A stretch of 64,000 bases of DNA, taken from contig CAJKRY010000004.1 in assembly GCA_905202485.1 (NCBI GenBank), positions 55,620-119,619 of the forward strand. The letters run 5' to 3'. The position numbers and the translations under genes were made by a program. A model generated the notes under the pieces. The model was not told the origin of the DNA and made no database searches. It saw nothing but the letters and a program-made list of their open reading frames with translations. This DNA is from an uncultured Methanomassiliicoccus sp. GTDB taxonomy: Archaea > Thermoplasmatota > Thermoplasmata > Methanomassiliicoccales > Methanomassiliicoccaceae. Shown one piece after another: positions 45,680-52,661 of the stretch (positions are counted from its first letter, which is position 1; every line of letters starts with the position of its first letter).

Positions 45680-46310
45680 CGCTGACAACCGTCAGATATT
45701 CCGGCGGTACTTCTCTGGTAAGAAACACAGTTTTGGCAGCATGCTGGATTTCTAGTCCCGCGCTGATCATTTCAGCTGTGTTCACCCTTAATATGACTGG
45801 AGTATCGGTACGCACTCTTCCTGCTGTTAAAGCGTCGTCGTACGTTCTTGAGAGATGCACCATCTTACGATCTGAAGGTTTGAGCCCTGTCTCCAGAATG
45901 ATGTCTTCTTCTTCAGGAGTTGTCGGATAGTATAGCTCTTCAGGAATATTGTCGGTAGGATGCTTCAGATCCAAATCAATCGTGTGACCGTATGTTGCGC
46001 GCATTTTTCCGTTGACTATCTGATATCTCCCCTTCTCATCGGTTTCAATCAGTGCAACGACATGGTGGGGCCTGAGCCAGCGGTACCTCGGATGGCTATT
46101 TTTCATTGCATCTATAAAATCACGGATATATACGAACCCCTGTTCATCCATTTCCAGTCCGAATTTTTCAGGGAAGTGGCGGAGCGAGCCGGCCATAGCT
46201 TTGCTGATGCGGCTCAGTTCCTCATCGTTCATCAGGTACTTTCCTTCTTCTCCGCATACCTGGCAGAAATCGCCTCTGAAATAGCCGTGTTCTGGACATT
46301 CGCGTAACAT
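45672..46310 (-). CDS. kptA: RNA 2'-phosphotransferase KptA/Tpt1 with N-terminal zinc ribbon
   Basis: A 212-residue protein. The first 35 residues form a zinc ribbon (CPEHGYFRGDFCQVCGEEG), then comes the KptA core: SLRHFPEKFGLEMDEQGFV, RPHHVVALIETDEKGRYQIVNGKMRATYGHTIDLDL and LEIQHAAKTVFLTREVP. The Tpt1 reaction removes an internal 2'-phosphate from RNA with NAD, forming ADP-ribose cyclic phosphate. I place the start at the ATG at 46310; the longer frame to 46397 runs into folD. Confidence 0.88.
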   Translation of the reverse strand: MLRECPEHGYFRGDFCQVCGEEGKYLMNDEELSRISKAMAGSLRHFPEKFGLEMDEQGFVYIRDFIDAMKNSHPRYRWLRPHHVVALIETDEKGRYQIVNGKMRATYGHTIDLDLKHPTDNIPEELYYPTTPEEEDIILETGLKPSDRKMVHLSRTYDDALTAGRVRTDTPVILRVNTAEMISAGLEIQHAAKTVFLTREVPPEYLTVVSDE

Positions 46311-46353
46311 ACCAACACGCCTTAATGTTGCTGATTGATTAATACTTTCCCTT

Positions 46354-47244
46354 TCACATCTCCAAGTTATTTGCTTTATATGCTGCGGAGATGGCATTTT
46401 TCATCAGCATGACGATAGTCATCGGTCCGACTCCGCCGGGAACCGGTGTGATTGCAGATGCCACTTCCTTTACGTTTTCAAAGTCAACATCTCCCACCAG
46501 CCTGTATCCTTTCTTTGCTGCGGCATCCTCTACCCTGTTAGTTCCAACGTCTATTACAACCGCTCCCTTTTTTATCATGTCCTTAGTGATGAATTTAGGA
46601 GAGCCGATGGCCGCCACTACAATATCTCCGGTTTTCACGATCTCCTGAAGATTGTTTGTTCTTGAGTGGCAGACCGTAACGGTAGCATTGGCGCCCTTTC
46701 CTTTCTGCATGAGAATTGCGGCGACAGGCTTCCCGACAATATTGCTGCGGCCTATAATCACGACATGCTTTCCCGCCGGGTCGTTTCCAGATCTTACCAG
46801 CATCTCCTGGATTCCGTGGGGGGTGGCAGGCATGAATATGGGGTCTCCGATAAGCATTCTTCCCACATTGAACGGGTGAAATGCATCTGCATCCTTGTGG
46901 GGATCGATGCGGTTGATCACTTTATTCTCGTCGATATGCTTCGGCAGCGGGAGCTGTACCAGAAACGCATGGATTTCCGGATCTGCATTGAGCTCGTCTA
47001 CTTTTTTCAGCAGCTCTTCTTCCGTCACTTCTGCCGGGAGAATTACAGCTTTGGATTTCAGCCCCAGATCTTCGCAGGCTTTGATTTTGTTATTTACATA
47101 TATCTTCGATGCAGGGTCGTCTCCGACAAGCACGACTCCCAGGCCTGGAGTGATATTACGTTCCTTCAAGTATGCGACTTTTCCTCTCAACTCTTCACGA
47201 ATCTGTTCTGAGATTTCCTTTCCGCTGATGATCTGAGCATCCAT
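46354..47244 (-). CDS. folD: Methylenetetrahydrofolate dehydrogenase/cyclohydrolase FolD
   Basis: A 296-residue bifunctional enzyme interconverting methylene- and formyl-tetrahydrofolate. It shows the catalytic YVNNKIKACEDLGL (Tyr and Lys), VQLPLPKHID, PCTP-like FMPATPHGIQEML, the NADP site VVIIGRSNIVGKPVAAIL and the C-terminal TPVPGGVGPMTIVMLMKN. FolD is unusual in methanogens with the full methanopterin pathway but expected in Methanomassiliicoccales. It is the first gene of the folD-kptA-DUF2797 cluster. Confidence 0.94.
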   Translation of the reverse strand: MDAQIISGKEISEQIREELRGKVAYLKERNITPGLGVVLVGDDPASKIYVNNKIKACEDLGLKSKAVILPAEVTEEELLKKVDELNADPEIHAFLVQLPLPKHIDENKVINRIDPHKDADAFHPFNVGRMLIGDPIFMPATPHGIQEMLVRSGNDPAGKHVVIIGRSNIVGKPVAAILMQKGKGANATVTVCHSRTNNLQEIVKTGDIVVAAIGSPKFITKDMIKKGAVVIDVGTNRVEDAAAKKGYRLVGDVDFENVKEVASAITPVPGGVGPMTIVMLMKNAISAAYKANNLEM

Positions 47245-47325
47245 ATGATCAGTATGGAAAATACGCCATTAGATTAAGCATTTTGCTGAATTAAGATATT
47301 TACGTTTGTTGATTTTTGACAAAAG

Positions 47326-47382
47326 AGATATATATAATATCTTGTTTGCACCACCTAAACTAAGATTTTGTTGAGAGGTGGT
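47326..47382 (+). promoter_or_regulatory. Promoter of a small-gene cluster
   Basis: GATATATATAATATC (about 47326-47340) is a clear TATA-like box about 45 bases before the ATG at 47383, with a GAGAGGTGGT ribosome binding site just upstream of it. Confidence 0.5.
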
Positions 47383-47550
47383 ATGGTGGAAGAGAGCCTT
47401 TGCAACGTTGAATTTATAAAGGATAACAATGACTACATAGCCAGAGTCCAAAGTGACATTGGCGGTCTCCGGGAATACCGCAGCTCTTCACTTGAAGAAG
47501 TTTTAGAGCAGGTAATTATCGATCTTCAAGAAGAGTTCGAAAACGCATGA
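47383..47550 (+). CDS. Small acidic protein, unknown function
   Basis: A 55-residue protein starting MVEESLCNVEFIKDNNDYIARVQSD and ending in an acidic helix (SLEEVLEQVIIDLQEEFENA). The ATG at 47383 is preferred because of a GAGGTG ribosome binding site just upstream; earlier TTG codons would add residues without clear need. It lies 33 bases before the RAM-domain gene and likely shares its transcript. The family is not recognised. Confidence 0.55.
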   Translation: MVEESLCNVEFIKDNNDYIARVQSDIGGLREYRSSSLEEVLEQVIIDLQEEFENA

Positions 47551-47583
47551 GACCCGTGTAGCCAAGGACTCAGGGGTGCCTGT

Positions 47584-47919
47584 ATGCGCAGTAGTAAAGA
47601 AGGATCAGATTATGACTCAATAATCTCCTCATACTATGGGGATGACCAGGTCACAGCAATGATCAGTGTAAAAGTAGAGACCAAAGATGTAGATCTTATA
47701 GCTGAAGCAATATCTAAGAACCGTTCTGTTGATGACGTTTACATTCTCACAGGCGAAACGGATATTATGGCGATGGTCCGCTTTAACACATATAAGGAGT
47801 TAAAGTCCTTCCTGATTGAAACTGACGGGATACCGGGAGTAAAAGAGACCAACACATCGATGGTGGTCACTACTTTCAAGAGGAGCGGAGAATCATTCTT
47901 CGAAGAGGATGATCTTTAA
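47584..47919 (+). CDS. Lrp/AsnC ligand-binding (RAM) domain protein
   Basis: A 111-residue protein whose residues about 20-100 match the Lrp/AsnC C-terminal effector domain (TAMISVKVETKDVDLIAEAIS, DDVYILTGETDIMAMVRFNTYKELKSFL, GVKETNTSMVVTTFK). No helix-turn-helix is present; the N-terminus is a short charged extension. It is a second stand-alone RAM protein, not obviously a copy of the one at 13740. A GGGGTG ribosome binding site precedes the ATG. Confidence 0.78.
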   Translation: MRSSKEGSDYDSIISSYYGDDQVTAMISVKVETKDVDLIAEAISKNRSVDDVYILTGETDIMAMVRFNTYKELKSFLIETDGIPGVKETNTSMVVTTFKRSGESFFEEDDL

Positions 47920-47957
47920 TCAAAACCTTTTCAAAATACTTTAAGTGGGGTGTAATT

Positions 47958-48212
47958 ATGGCAGACAATTCGAATTTAAAGCAGATTATCGATGTGCTTG
48001 ATCAATTGGCAGACGATACATCTGTGCCGCGTAACATTAGACGCGGGGCAAACGACGCTAAGGATAAACTTCTTAAGCAGGACGAAGCTTTGGACGTTAA
48101 GGCCGCGAGCGCGATCTTTATATTAGATGAACTGGCAAATGACCCCAACATTCCATTACACGGTCGCACGCTCATTTGGAATATCATAAGTCAGTTAGAG
48201 ATGGTAAAGTAA
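47958..48212 (+). CDS. UPF0147-family protein
   Basis: An 84-residue helical archaeal protein. The pattern QIIDVLDQLADDTSVPRNIRRGANDAKDKL and ILDELANDPNIPLHGRTLIWNIISQLE is that of UPF0147, a small family conserved across Euryarchaeota without known function. A GGGGTG ribosome binding site lies just upstream, and a terminator hairpin overlaps the stop codon. Confidence 0.88.
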   Translation: MADNSNLKQIIDVLDQLADDTSVPRNIRRGANDAKDKLLKQDEALDVKAASAIFILDELANDPNIPLHGRTLIWNIISQLEMVK

Positions 48213-48228
48213 TCCATCTCTCTTTTTT
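48197..48228 (+). terminator. Terminator hairpin after UPF0147 gene
   Basis: AGAGATGG (48197-48204) pairs with CCATCTCT (48214-48221) across the stop codon, followed by TTTTTTT. Confidence 0.75.
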
Positions 48229-48241
48229 TAATAAGTTTAAT

Positions 48242-48313
48242 GCGAGCATAGTCTAGCGGTTATGACTTAAGCTTCCCAAGCTTGAAGCCCGGGTTCGAAT
48301 CCCGGTGCTCGCA
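48242..48313 (+). tRNA. tRNA-Gly(CCC)
   Basis: A 72-base cloverleaf. The acceptor pairs GCGAGCA with TGCTCGC, then discriminator A. The anticodon stem TAAGC/GCTTG closes loop TTCCCAA with anticodon CCC. The T arm is CCGGG-TTCGAAT-CCCGG. CCA is not encoded. Its 3' end is repeated, with one mismatch, at about 49899-49911, on the far side of the toxin-antitoxin genes. Confidence 0.94.
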
Positions 48314-48365
48314 CCTATTTGTATATATTTTATTGATTAGTGAAAACTCTGTCGAATTTATTGAA

Positions 48366-48543
48366 AATTAAGCGTTGAAAGACCAGCCGTTAAGGCTGAG
48401 TCTTCCTGTCAATGCCCACTCCCATTAAAACCATTACGGCGAAGATATGCGTCTTATATGACTAGCCGGCCAGGCAGATTTTTACTCCCCTGACCCCGAT
48501 TGTAACTTACACAAACCGCGGACGTGAAATCATAGAATCGGGC
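48366..48543 (+). ncRNA. Putative structured RNA element, copy 1 of a 178-bp direct repeat
   Basis: This 178-base segment, starting AATTAAGCGTTGAAAGAC and ending AGAATCGGGC, recurs at 49973-50150 with near identity except one variable internal stretch (about 48419-48458). It has hairpin potential: CAGCC/GGCTG inside AAGAC/GTCTT at the 5' side, and CCCGATT with AATCGGG at the 3' side. A TATA-like GTATATATTTTAT lies at 48317-48329, suitably placed for its own transcription. No known family is recognised. The plus strand is assigned from the promoter-like sequence. Confidence 0.55.
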
Positions 48544-48732
48544 ATCATAATATGATGATACTCCATATATAACATTTCAGAAACATTACACGCATCCAAT
48601 TCTCAATTATTCATATCTTTATCAAACGCTAACATGAGATCTGTATTACAACAATGCCCTCTAGGTCAAGGCTAATAGAACTTTAGACAATATCATAAAT
48701 ACCAAAGATAAGATGACAAAAGAGGTGAAGAT
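48544..48732 (+). promoter_or_regulatory. Leader and promoter of the Panacea/MazF-like module
   Basis: An AT-rich stretch with CATAAATACC (about 48693-48702) as a TATA-like box about 30 bases before the ATG, and the ribosome binding site GAGGTGA immediately upstream of it. No gene is seen here. Confidence 0.4.
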
Positions 48733-49305
48733 ATGAATGCTTTAGACGTTGCAAATTTTTTCATTGAGATGACAAATGCAGATGAAGAAGGCTGCATGAC
48801 TAATCTCAAACTCAATAAATTAGTTTATTTCGCACAGGCGTGGAGCCTTGCAAAACTAAACAAATCTCTTTTTGAAGAAGATATACAAGCATGGCCACAT
48901 GGTCCAGTCATACCTTCAGTATACCGAGCATTTAGCCCTTGTGGTAGGGAAAGAATAGCTGAAACTGCAGGAGAATATGATGATAACATCTACTCGGATG
49001 AGGAAAGAGATCTTCTTCTAGATGTCTTAGAAAAGTATTGCAGTTACTCAGCTTTAGGACTGAGAGCTCTGACACATAAAAAAGGCAGTGCATGGTTTCA
49101 GTCATACAGTGAAACAAGAACAAACAAGATTCCTAAAGATATTATAAAGGATGATGTGAAAGATGATTATCTGGATTCTTTCAATGATCATCTTGATGAA
49201 ATTGCATCTAAAATCCCGATTGAAGGATATCGCAATGAACAAGGAAAGTTAGTCCTTCCAACCGACCCATATCCTGAATGGGATGATGACCACGATGAAT
49301 GTTAA
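48733..49305 (+). CDS. Panacea-domain (SocA/DUF4065-like) antitoxin
   Basis: A 190-residue protein. The N-terminal NALDVANFFIEMTNADEEGCMTNLKLNKLVYFAQAWSLA and the WPHGPVIPSVYRAF segment are characteristic of the Panacea (DUF4065, SocA/GepA) domain, which serves as an antitoxin partner for many unrelated toxins. The C-terminus is acidic (DPYPEWDDDHDEC). The downstream toxin-like gene overlaps it by 23 bases, a common toxin-antitoxin layout. The pair sits between two copies of the 178-bp repeat, next to tRNA-Gly, so it looks like acquired accessory DNA. Confidence 0.85.
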   Translation: MNALDVANFFIEMTNADEEGCMTNLKLNKLVYFAQAWSLAKLNKSLFEEDIQAWPHGPVIPSVYRAFSPCGRERIAETAGEYDDNIYSDEERDLLLDVLEKYCSYSALGLRALTHKKGSAWFQSYSETRTNKIPKDIIKDDVKDDYLDSFNDHLDEIASKIPIEGYRNEQGKLVLPTDPYPEWDDDHDEC

Positions 49306-49603
49306 AAAGTGGGAAGTCTGGCTTGCTAATGTAATGTACGAAGATCAGCCAAATTTGAGCAAAAATCGCCCTGTTGTAATCTATTCACAGACCGAATGCT
49401 TCATATTATCTCTCAAAGTCTCGTCTCAGAATCCTCGTACATACAGAGACGATTATGAACTTAAAAAATGGAAAGAGGCAGGATTAAGCAGACCTTCTTA
49501 CGTATCAATCCGATTCATAAAAGTCGTATGTGATGATTTAGTCTGCCGCTTAGGCAGATTACACACACTTGATGTCAAAGCATTGGAAAAGATGCTTAAA
49601 TAG
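49283..49603 (+). CDS. MazF/PemK-like toxin candidate
   Basis: A 106-residue protein starting with three possible Met codons (49283, 49286, 49295). VKKWEVWLANVMYEDQPNLSKNRPVVIYSQ resembles the MazF/PemK start (RGEIWLVD...KxRPVLV), and CRLGRLHTLDVKALEKML matches the family end. The middle segment is divergent, so the assignment rests partly on context after a Panacea antitoxin. MazF-type toxins cut mRNA. No experiment supports toxicity. Confidence 0.7.
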   Translation: MMTTMNVKKWEVWLANVMYEDQPNLSKNRPVVIYSQTECFILSLKVSSQNPRTYRDDYELKKWKEAGLSRPSYVSIRFIKVVCDDLVCRLGRLHTLDVKALEKMLK

Positions 49604-49891
49604 TGTAATTCACGCATTTACTACTGCAGTTTCATTTCCATATTTAAATTATAAAATTGTTGTATAATATTCATTTTATGCTCTTGCTGGCAGTCCTATA
49701 TTGGTGCTCAATCTATCTGCTAGATTTGAATAATGAGACATATGGATGTGGCATATCTAAAATAATCAAAATGCTAACATACTTTGTGTTTGTAATTAAT
49801 CAATTATAAACTAACAGATGTAAAAATAATAACTTGTATAATTCCCTCTTTTGTTTGAATTATGACGCCATGTCATTGTTTGACTGTAGTG

Positions 49892-49911
49892 GTGCGAGCC
49901 GGCGCTCGCAC
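49892..49911. repeat. 20-base perfect palindrome matching the tRNA-Gly acceptor end
   Basis: GTGCGAGCCGGCGCTCGCAC is a perfect inverted repeat. Its right half CCGGCGCTCGCAC differs by one base from the tRNA-Gly 3' end (CCGGTGCTCGCAC at 48302-48314). It lies 62 bases before repeat copy 2, as the tRNA end lies 52 bases before copy 1. It could be an attachment-site or duplication remnant, or a terminator. Confidence 0.5.
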
Positions 49912-49972
49912 TGTTGGTCTCAATCGCATATATATAATGCTCGATAAAGTCCCATTTAATAAAAATACAAGG

Positions 49973-50150
49973 AATTAAGCGTTGAAAGACCCAGCCGTTA
50001 AGGCTGAGTCTTCCTGTCAATGCCCACTCTTGGTTTGGCCATTACGGCAGGAGATGGGCCTTATATGACTAGCCGGCCAGGCAGATTTTTACTCCCCTGA
50101 CCCCGATTGTAACTTACACAAACCGCGGACGTGAAGTCATAGAATCGGGC
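49973..50150 (+). ncRNA. Putative structured RNA element, copy 2 of the 178-bp direct repeat
   Basis: A 178-base second copy. Compared with copy 1 it has an extra C in GACCCAGCC, a different internal stretch (TTGGTTTGGCC and GGAGATGGGCC), and AAGTCAT for AAATCAT; most other positions agree. In this copy GCCCA can pair with TGGGC around the variable stretch. A TATA-like CATATATATAATGC lies about 40 bases upstream. It ends about 85 bases before the convergent acetyltransferase gene. The remainder of 49604-49970 is AT-rich without a gene apart from the palindrome. Confidence 0.55.
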
Positions 50151-50235
50151 GTTTCTCATATTCGTTCAAAGTATATTTAAGATTTTTAGATGCCTGATTT
50201 ATATTTGTTCACTTCACAGATGACCTTGAATAATA

Positions 50236-50799
50236 TTATTTATCTATCTTTTTGACGAATTTTGCAGGATTACCTGCTACGACAGTATTAGGTGGAACGT
50301 CACGTGTAACTACGGAGTTTGCACCTACTATCGAATTTTTTCCAATCGTCACGCCTTGCAACACAGTGGCGCCGATCCCAATCCAAACACCGTCTTCAAT
50401 CACAATGGGCTTCGAGATGGTTGCGCTGCGATTCGCAGGATCGAATGAGTGATTCAGTGTTACGAGGTTTACTTTAGGCGCAATGAACACATTATTACCG
50501 ATGGTTATGCCGCCGCGGTCCATAAAAGTGCAACCTTGTTGAATCCAGACGTTTTTGCCAAGCGTTACATTTTTTCCGTAATCGATGTAAAACGGCGGCA
50601 AAATGACAGTGCTTTCATCGTATTCTTTGCCGAATATCTCGATTAGAATTTTTCGGTTGTCTTCTACGTCAAGCAGAGATGTATTCAATTTGCTGGCAAG
50701 CTTCATTGTTTTCCAAATCGTATCTATGATCTTTTTGTATTCTGGATCGTCAGTATGAATCAATTCTCCGTCCAATTCCCTTTGTAAAATATCTTTCAT
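50236..50799 (-). CDS. Hexapeptide-repeat sugar O-acetyltransferase (maltose/galactoside acetyltransferase type)
   Basis: A 187-residue protein with the N-terminal helical Mac domain (MKDILQRELDGELIHTDDPEY) and a left-handed beta-helix: FIDYGKNVTLG-like repeats, FIAPKVNLVTLNHSFDP with the catalytic His, and VIEDGVWIGIGATVLQGVTIGKNSIVGANSVVTRDVPP. This acetyl-CoA-dependent family is widespread in gut bacteria, so lateral acquisition is possible. The start is the ATG at 50799, with AAGGAG seven bases upstream. Confidence 0.87.
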   Translation of the reverse strand: MKDILQRELDGELIHTDDPEYKKIIDTIWKTMKLASKLNTSLLDVEDNRKILIEIFGKEYDESTVILPPFYIDYGKNVTLGKNVWIQQGCTFMDRGGITIGNNVFIAPKVNLVTLNHSFDPANRSATISKPIVIEDGVWIGIGATVLQGVTIGKNSIVGANSVVTRDVPPNTVVAGNPAKFVKKIDK

Positions 50800-51024
50800 T
50801 GTCATTCTCCTTGATTTTTATTTCTTTTCTATATGATCTAGAACGTCAAACCTAATCATTTACTCTTTGTATAGGTTATGTAGAAATATAGTGTTGAATT
50901 CATTTCCGCTGTTCTTATTAAATCAACCTATCTACTTGGTGGCTGCACCCTTTGATTGAAATTGTATCTCAGATAATCTATTGAAAGGGTTGTAATACTA
51001 TCTTTTCTATATCCCTGTTCACAA

Positions 51025-52017
51025 ATGTTAACCGTAGATGGATCAATGGGAGAGGGAGGCGGACAAATTGTCCGTACCTCTATGGCCTTTTCTGCTCTGC
51101 TGGATGAGGAAATAACAGTCACGAATATCCGAGCCAACCGCAGTAAGAAAGGCCTGAGGCCGCAGCACGTGGCTGCAGTTTCAGCGATAGCTTCCATCTG
51201 CGGGGGAAAATTGGAAGGAGCAACTACTGGATCTGAGGAATTAAGATATTCTCCCGGTGAGTCGGAACTTCAGGATTGCACAATTGATATCGGCACGGCG
51301 GGCAGCATACCGCTTGTTCTTCAGGCATGCATGTTAGCTGCTCTGAAGAAACAGCATCTGCACCTCAGGATTTATGGCGGTACAAACGTGTATTATTCTC
51401 CTTCCATTGATTACTGTGAATACGTTATTTTTCCATTTCTGGAACGAATGGGCTATGCGATCACACTGAATGATTTTGCAAGGGGATTTCATCCGCAGGG
51501 TGGAGGAATGGTGGATATTTCCCTGTCCCCGGGACTTCTTACTTCCATTGACTTGAGTTACCGTGGAGAACTGCTTAATGAAGGGGGCATATGCTACATT
51601 CAGAATCTGCCGTATAAAATCGGCGAGAGGCTGAAAGCCATGTCTGGAGCAGATGTCATCCAGAGCAGCAACGGCATTTCTGACGGAGCCGGCCTGTTCT
51701 TATATACTGAGTATGAAAACACGGTCTTTGGAATTGACGCCTTAGGCAGAAGGGGGCTATCTTCAGAAAAAGTCGCCTCCATGGGAATTGATGCTATGAG
51801 GCAGGAAGTTAACTCAAAAGGCACAATCGACGTGCACGCGGCCGACCAGCTGTTTCCATACATGGCCCTGGCAGAGGGAACTTCCCGATTTAAAGTCAGA
51901 AAAATTTCAAATCACCTCCACACGCTGATGGAGCTGATTCCGAAATTTGTAGATGTACAATGCAACATCTCTGACGACGGCGGATGCTTCTTAGTTGAAG
52001 TCGAGCCAAAAAAGTAA
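51025..52017 (+). CDS. rtcA: RNA 3'-terminal phosphate cyclase
   Basis: A 330-residue RtcA. It shows MGEGGGQIVRTSMAFSALL, the RPQHVAAV segment, DIGTAGSIPLVLQ, GGTNVYYSPSIDY, FHPQGGG and the conserved His motif DVHAADQLFPYMALAEG, where the adenylated histidine lies. The enzyme converts RNA 3'-phosphates to 2',3'-cyclic phosphates with ATP. A reductase gene follows 14 bases later. With kptA in this window it extends the RNA end-processing set; no RtcB is seen here. Confidence 0.94.
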   Translation: MLTVDGSMGEGGGQIVRTSMAFSALLDEEITVTNIRANRSKKGLRPQHVAAVSAIASICGGKLEGATTGSEELRYSPGESELQDCTIDIGTAGSIPLVLQACMLAALKKQHLHLRIYGGTNVYYSPSIDYCEYVIFPFLERMGYAITLNDFARGFHPQGGGMVDISLSPGLLTSIDLSYRGELLNEGGICYIQNLPYKIGERLKAMSGADVIQSSNGISDGAGLFLYTEYENTVFGIDALGRRGLSSEKVASMGIDAMRQEVNSKGTIDVHAADQLFPYMALAEGTSRFKVRKISNHLHTLMELIPKFVDVQCNISDDGGCFLVEVEPKK

Positions 52018-52031
52018 CTGGGGAAACAAGC

Positions 52032-52661
52032 ATGCGGCCTTTCGTAACTGTTAACTGCGCCATGACTGCAGACGGAAAAATAGCCTCTGTGCTGAGGAAG
52101 CAGATGAGAATATCCTCGCCGGAAGATCTGGCGCGTGTCAAAGAAATGAGAAAGAACTCTGATGCTATTCTCGTTGGCATAGGTACAGTTCTGTCAGATG
52201 ATCCGCATCTTACAGTCAAAGGCCTCACGCCTGAAGAAAATCCTTTAAGAATCGTCTTAGACGGCAGAGGACGCCTGCCTGAGACTTCAAGAGTTCTCGA
52301 CGACCTTGCTGAAACTTTAATTGTAACCTGCGAAGACTGCACCAAAACCTGGGAAGGTGCTGAAGTTCTGAGAGCCGGAAAAGACAGAGTTAACTTATCT
52401 GACTTAATGGAAAAACTATACGAGCGCGGAATCCGCACCCTGATGATTGAAGGAGGGGGAGAAACAATCGCTTCGTTCTTTGAAAATAAACTTGTTGATC
52501 GATACTGCGTATTCGTCGGCAGCATGATCATCGGCGGCAGAACTGCTCCTACTCCTGCAGACGGCAACGGCTTCACCCAGCCGGTAAATCTTAAGCTGGT
52601 AGATCACAAAATTCTTGGAAACGGTTTGCTGCTTACGTATGAACCGGTGAACGATCTATAG
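52032..52661 (+). CDS. RibD-C-type 2,5-diamino-6-ribosylaminopyrimidinone phosphate reductase
   Basis: A 209-residue reductase of the dihydrofolate-reductase fold. MRPFVTVNCAMTADGKIA, the SDAILVGIGTVLSDDP motif, PLRIVLDGRGRLP and TLMIEGGGETIASF are all typical. In archaea it reduces the ribosylamino-pyrimidine intermediate of riboflavin and deazaflavin (F420) synthesis. The start is 14 bases after rtcA, so the two may be cotranscribed. The 3' end overlaps the convergent unknown gene by 29 bases. Confidence 0.88.
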   Translation: MRPFVTVNCAMTADGKIASVLRKQMRISSPEDLARVKEMRKNSDAILVGIGTVLSDDPHLTVKGLTPEENPLRIVLDGRGRLPETSRVLDDLAETLIVTCEDCTKTWEGAEVLRAGKDRVNLSDLMEKLYERGIRTLMIEGGGETIASFFENKLVDRYCVFVGSMIIGGRTAPTPADGNGFTQPVNLKLVDHKILGNGLLLTYEPVNDL

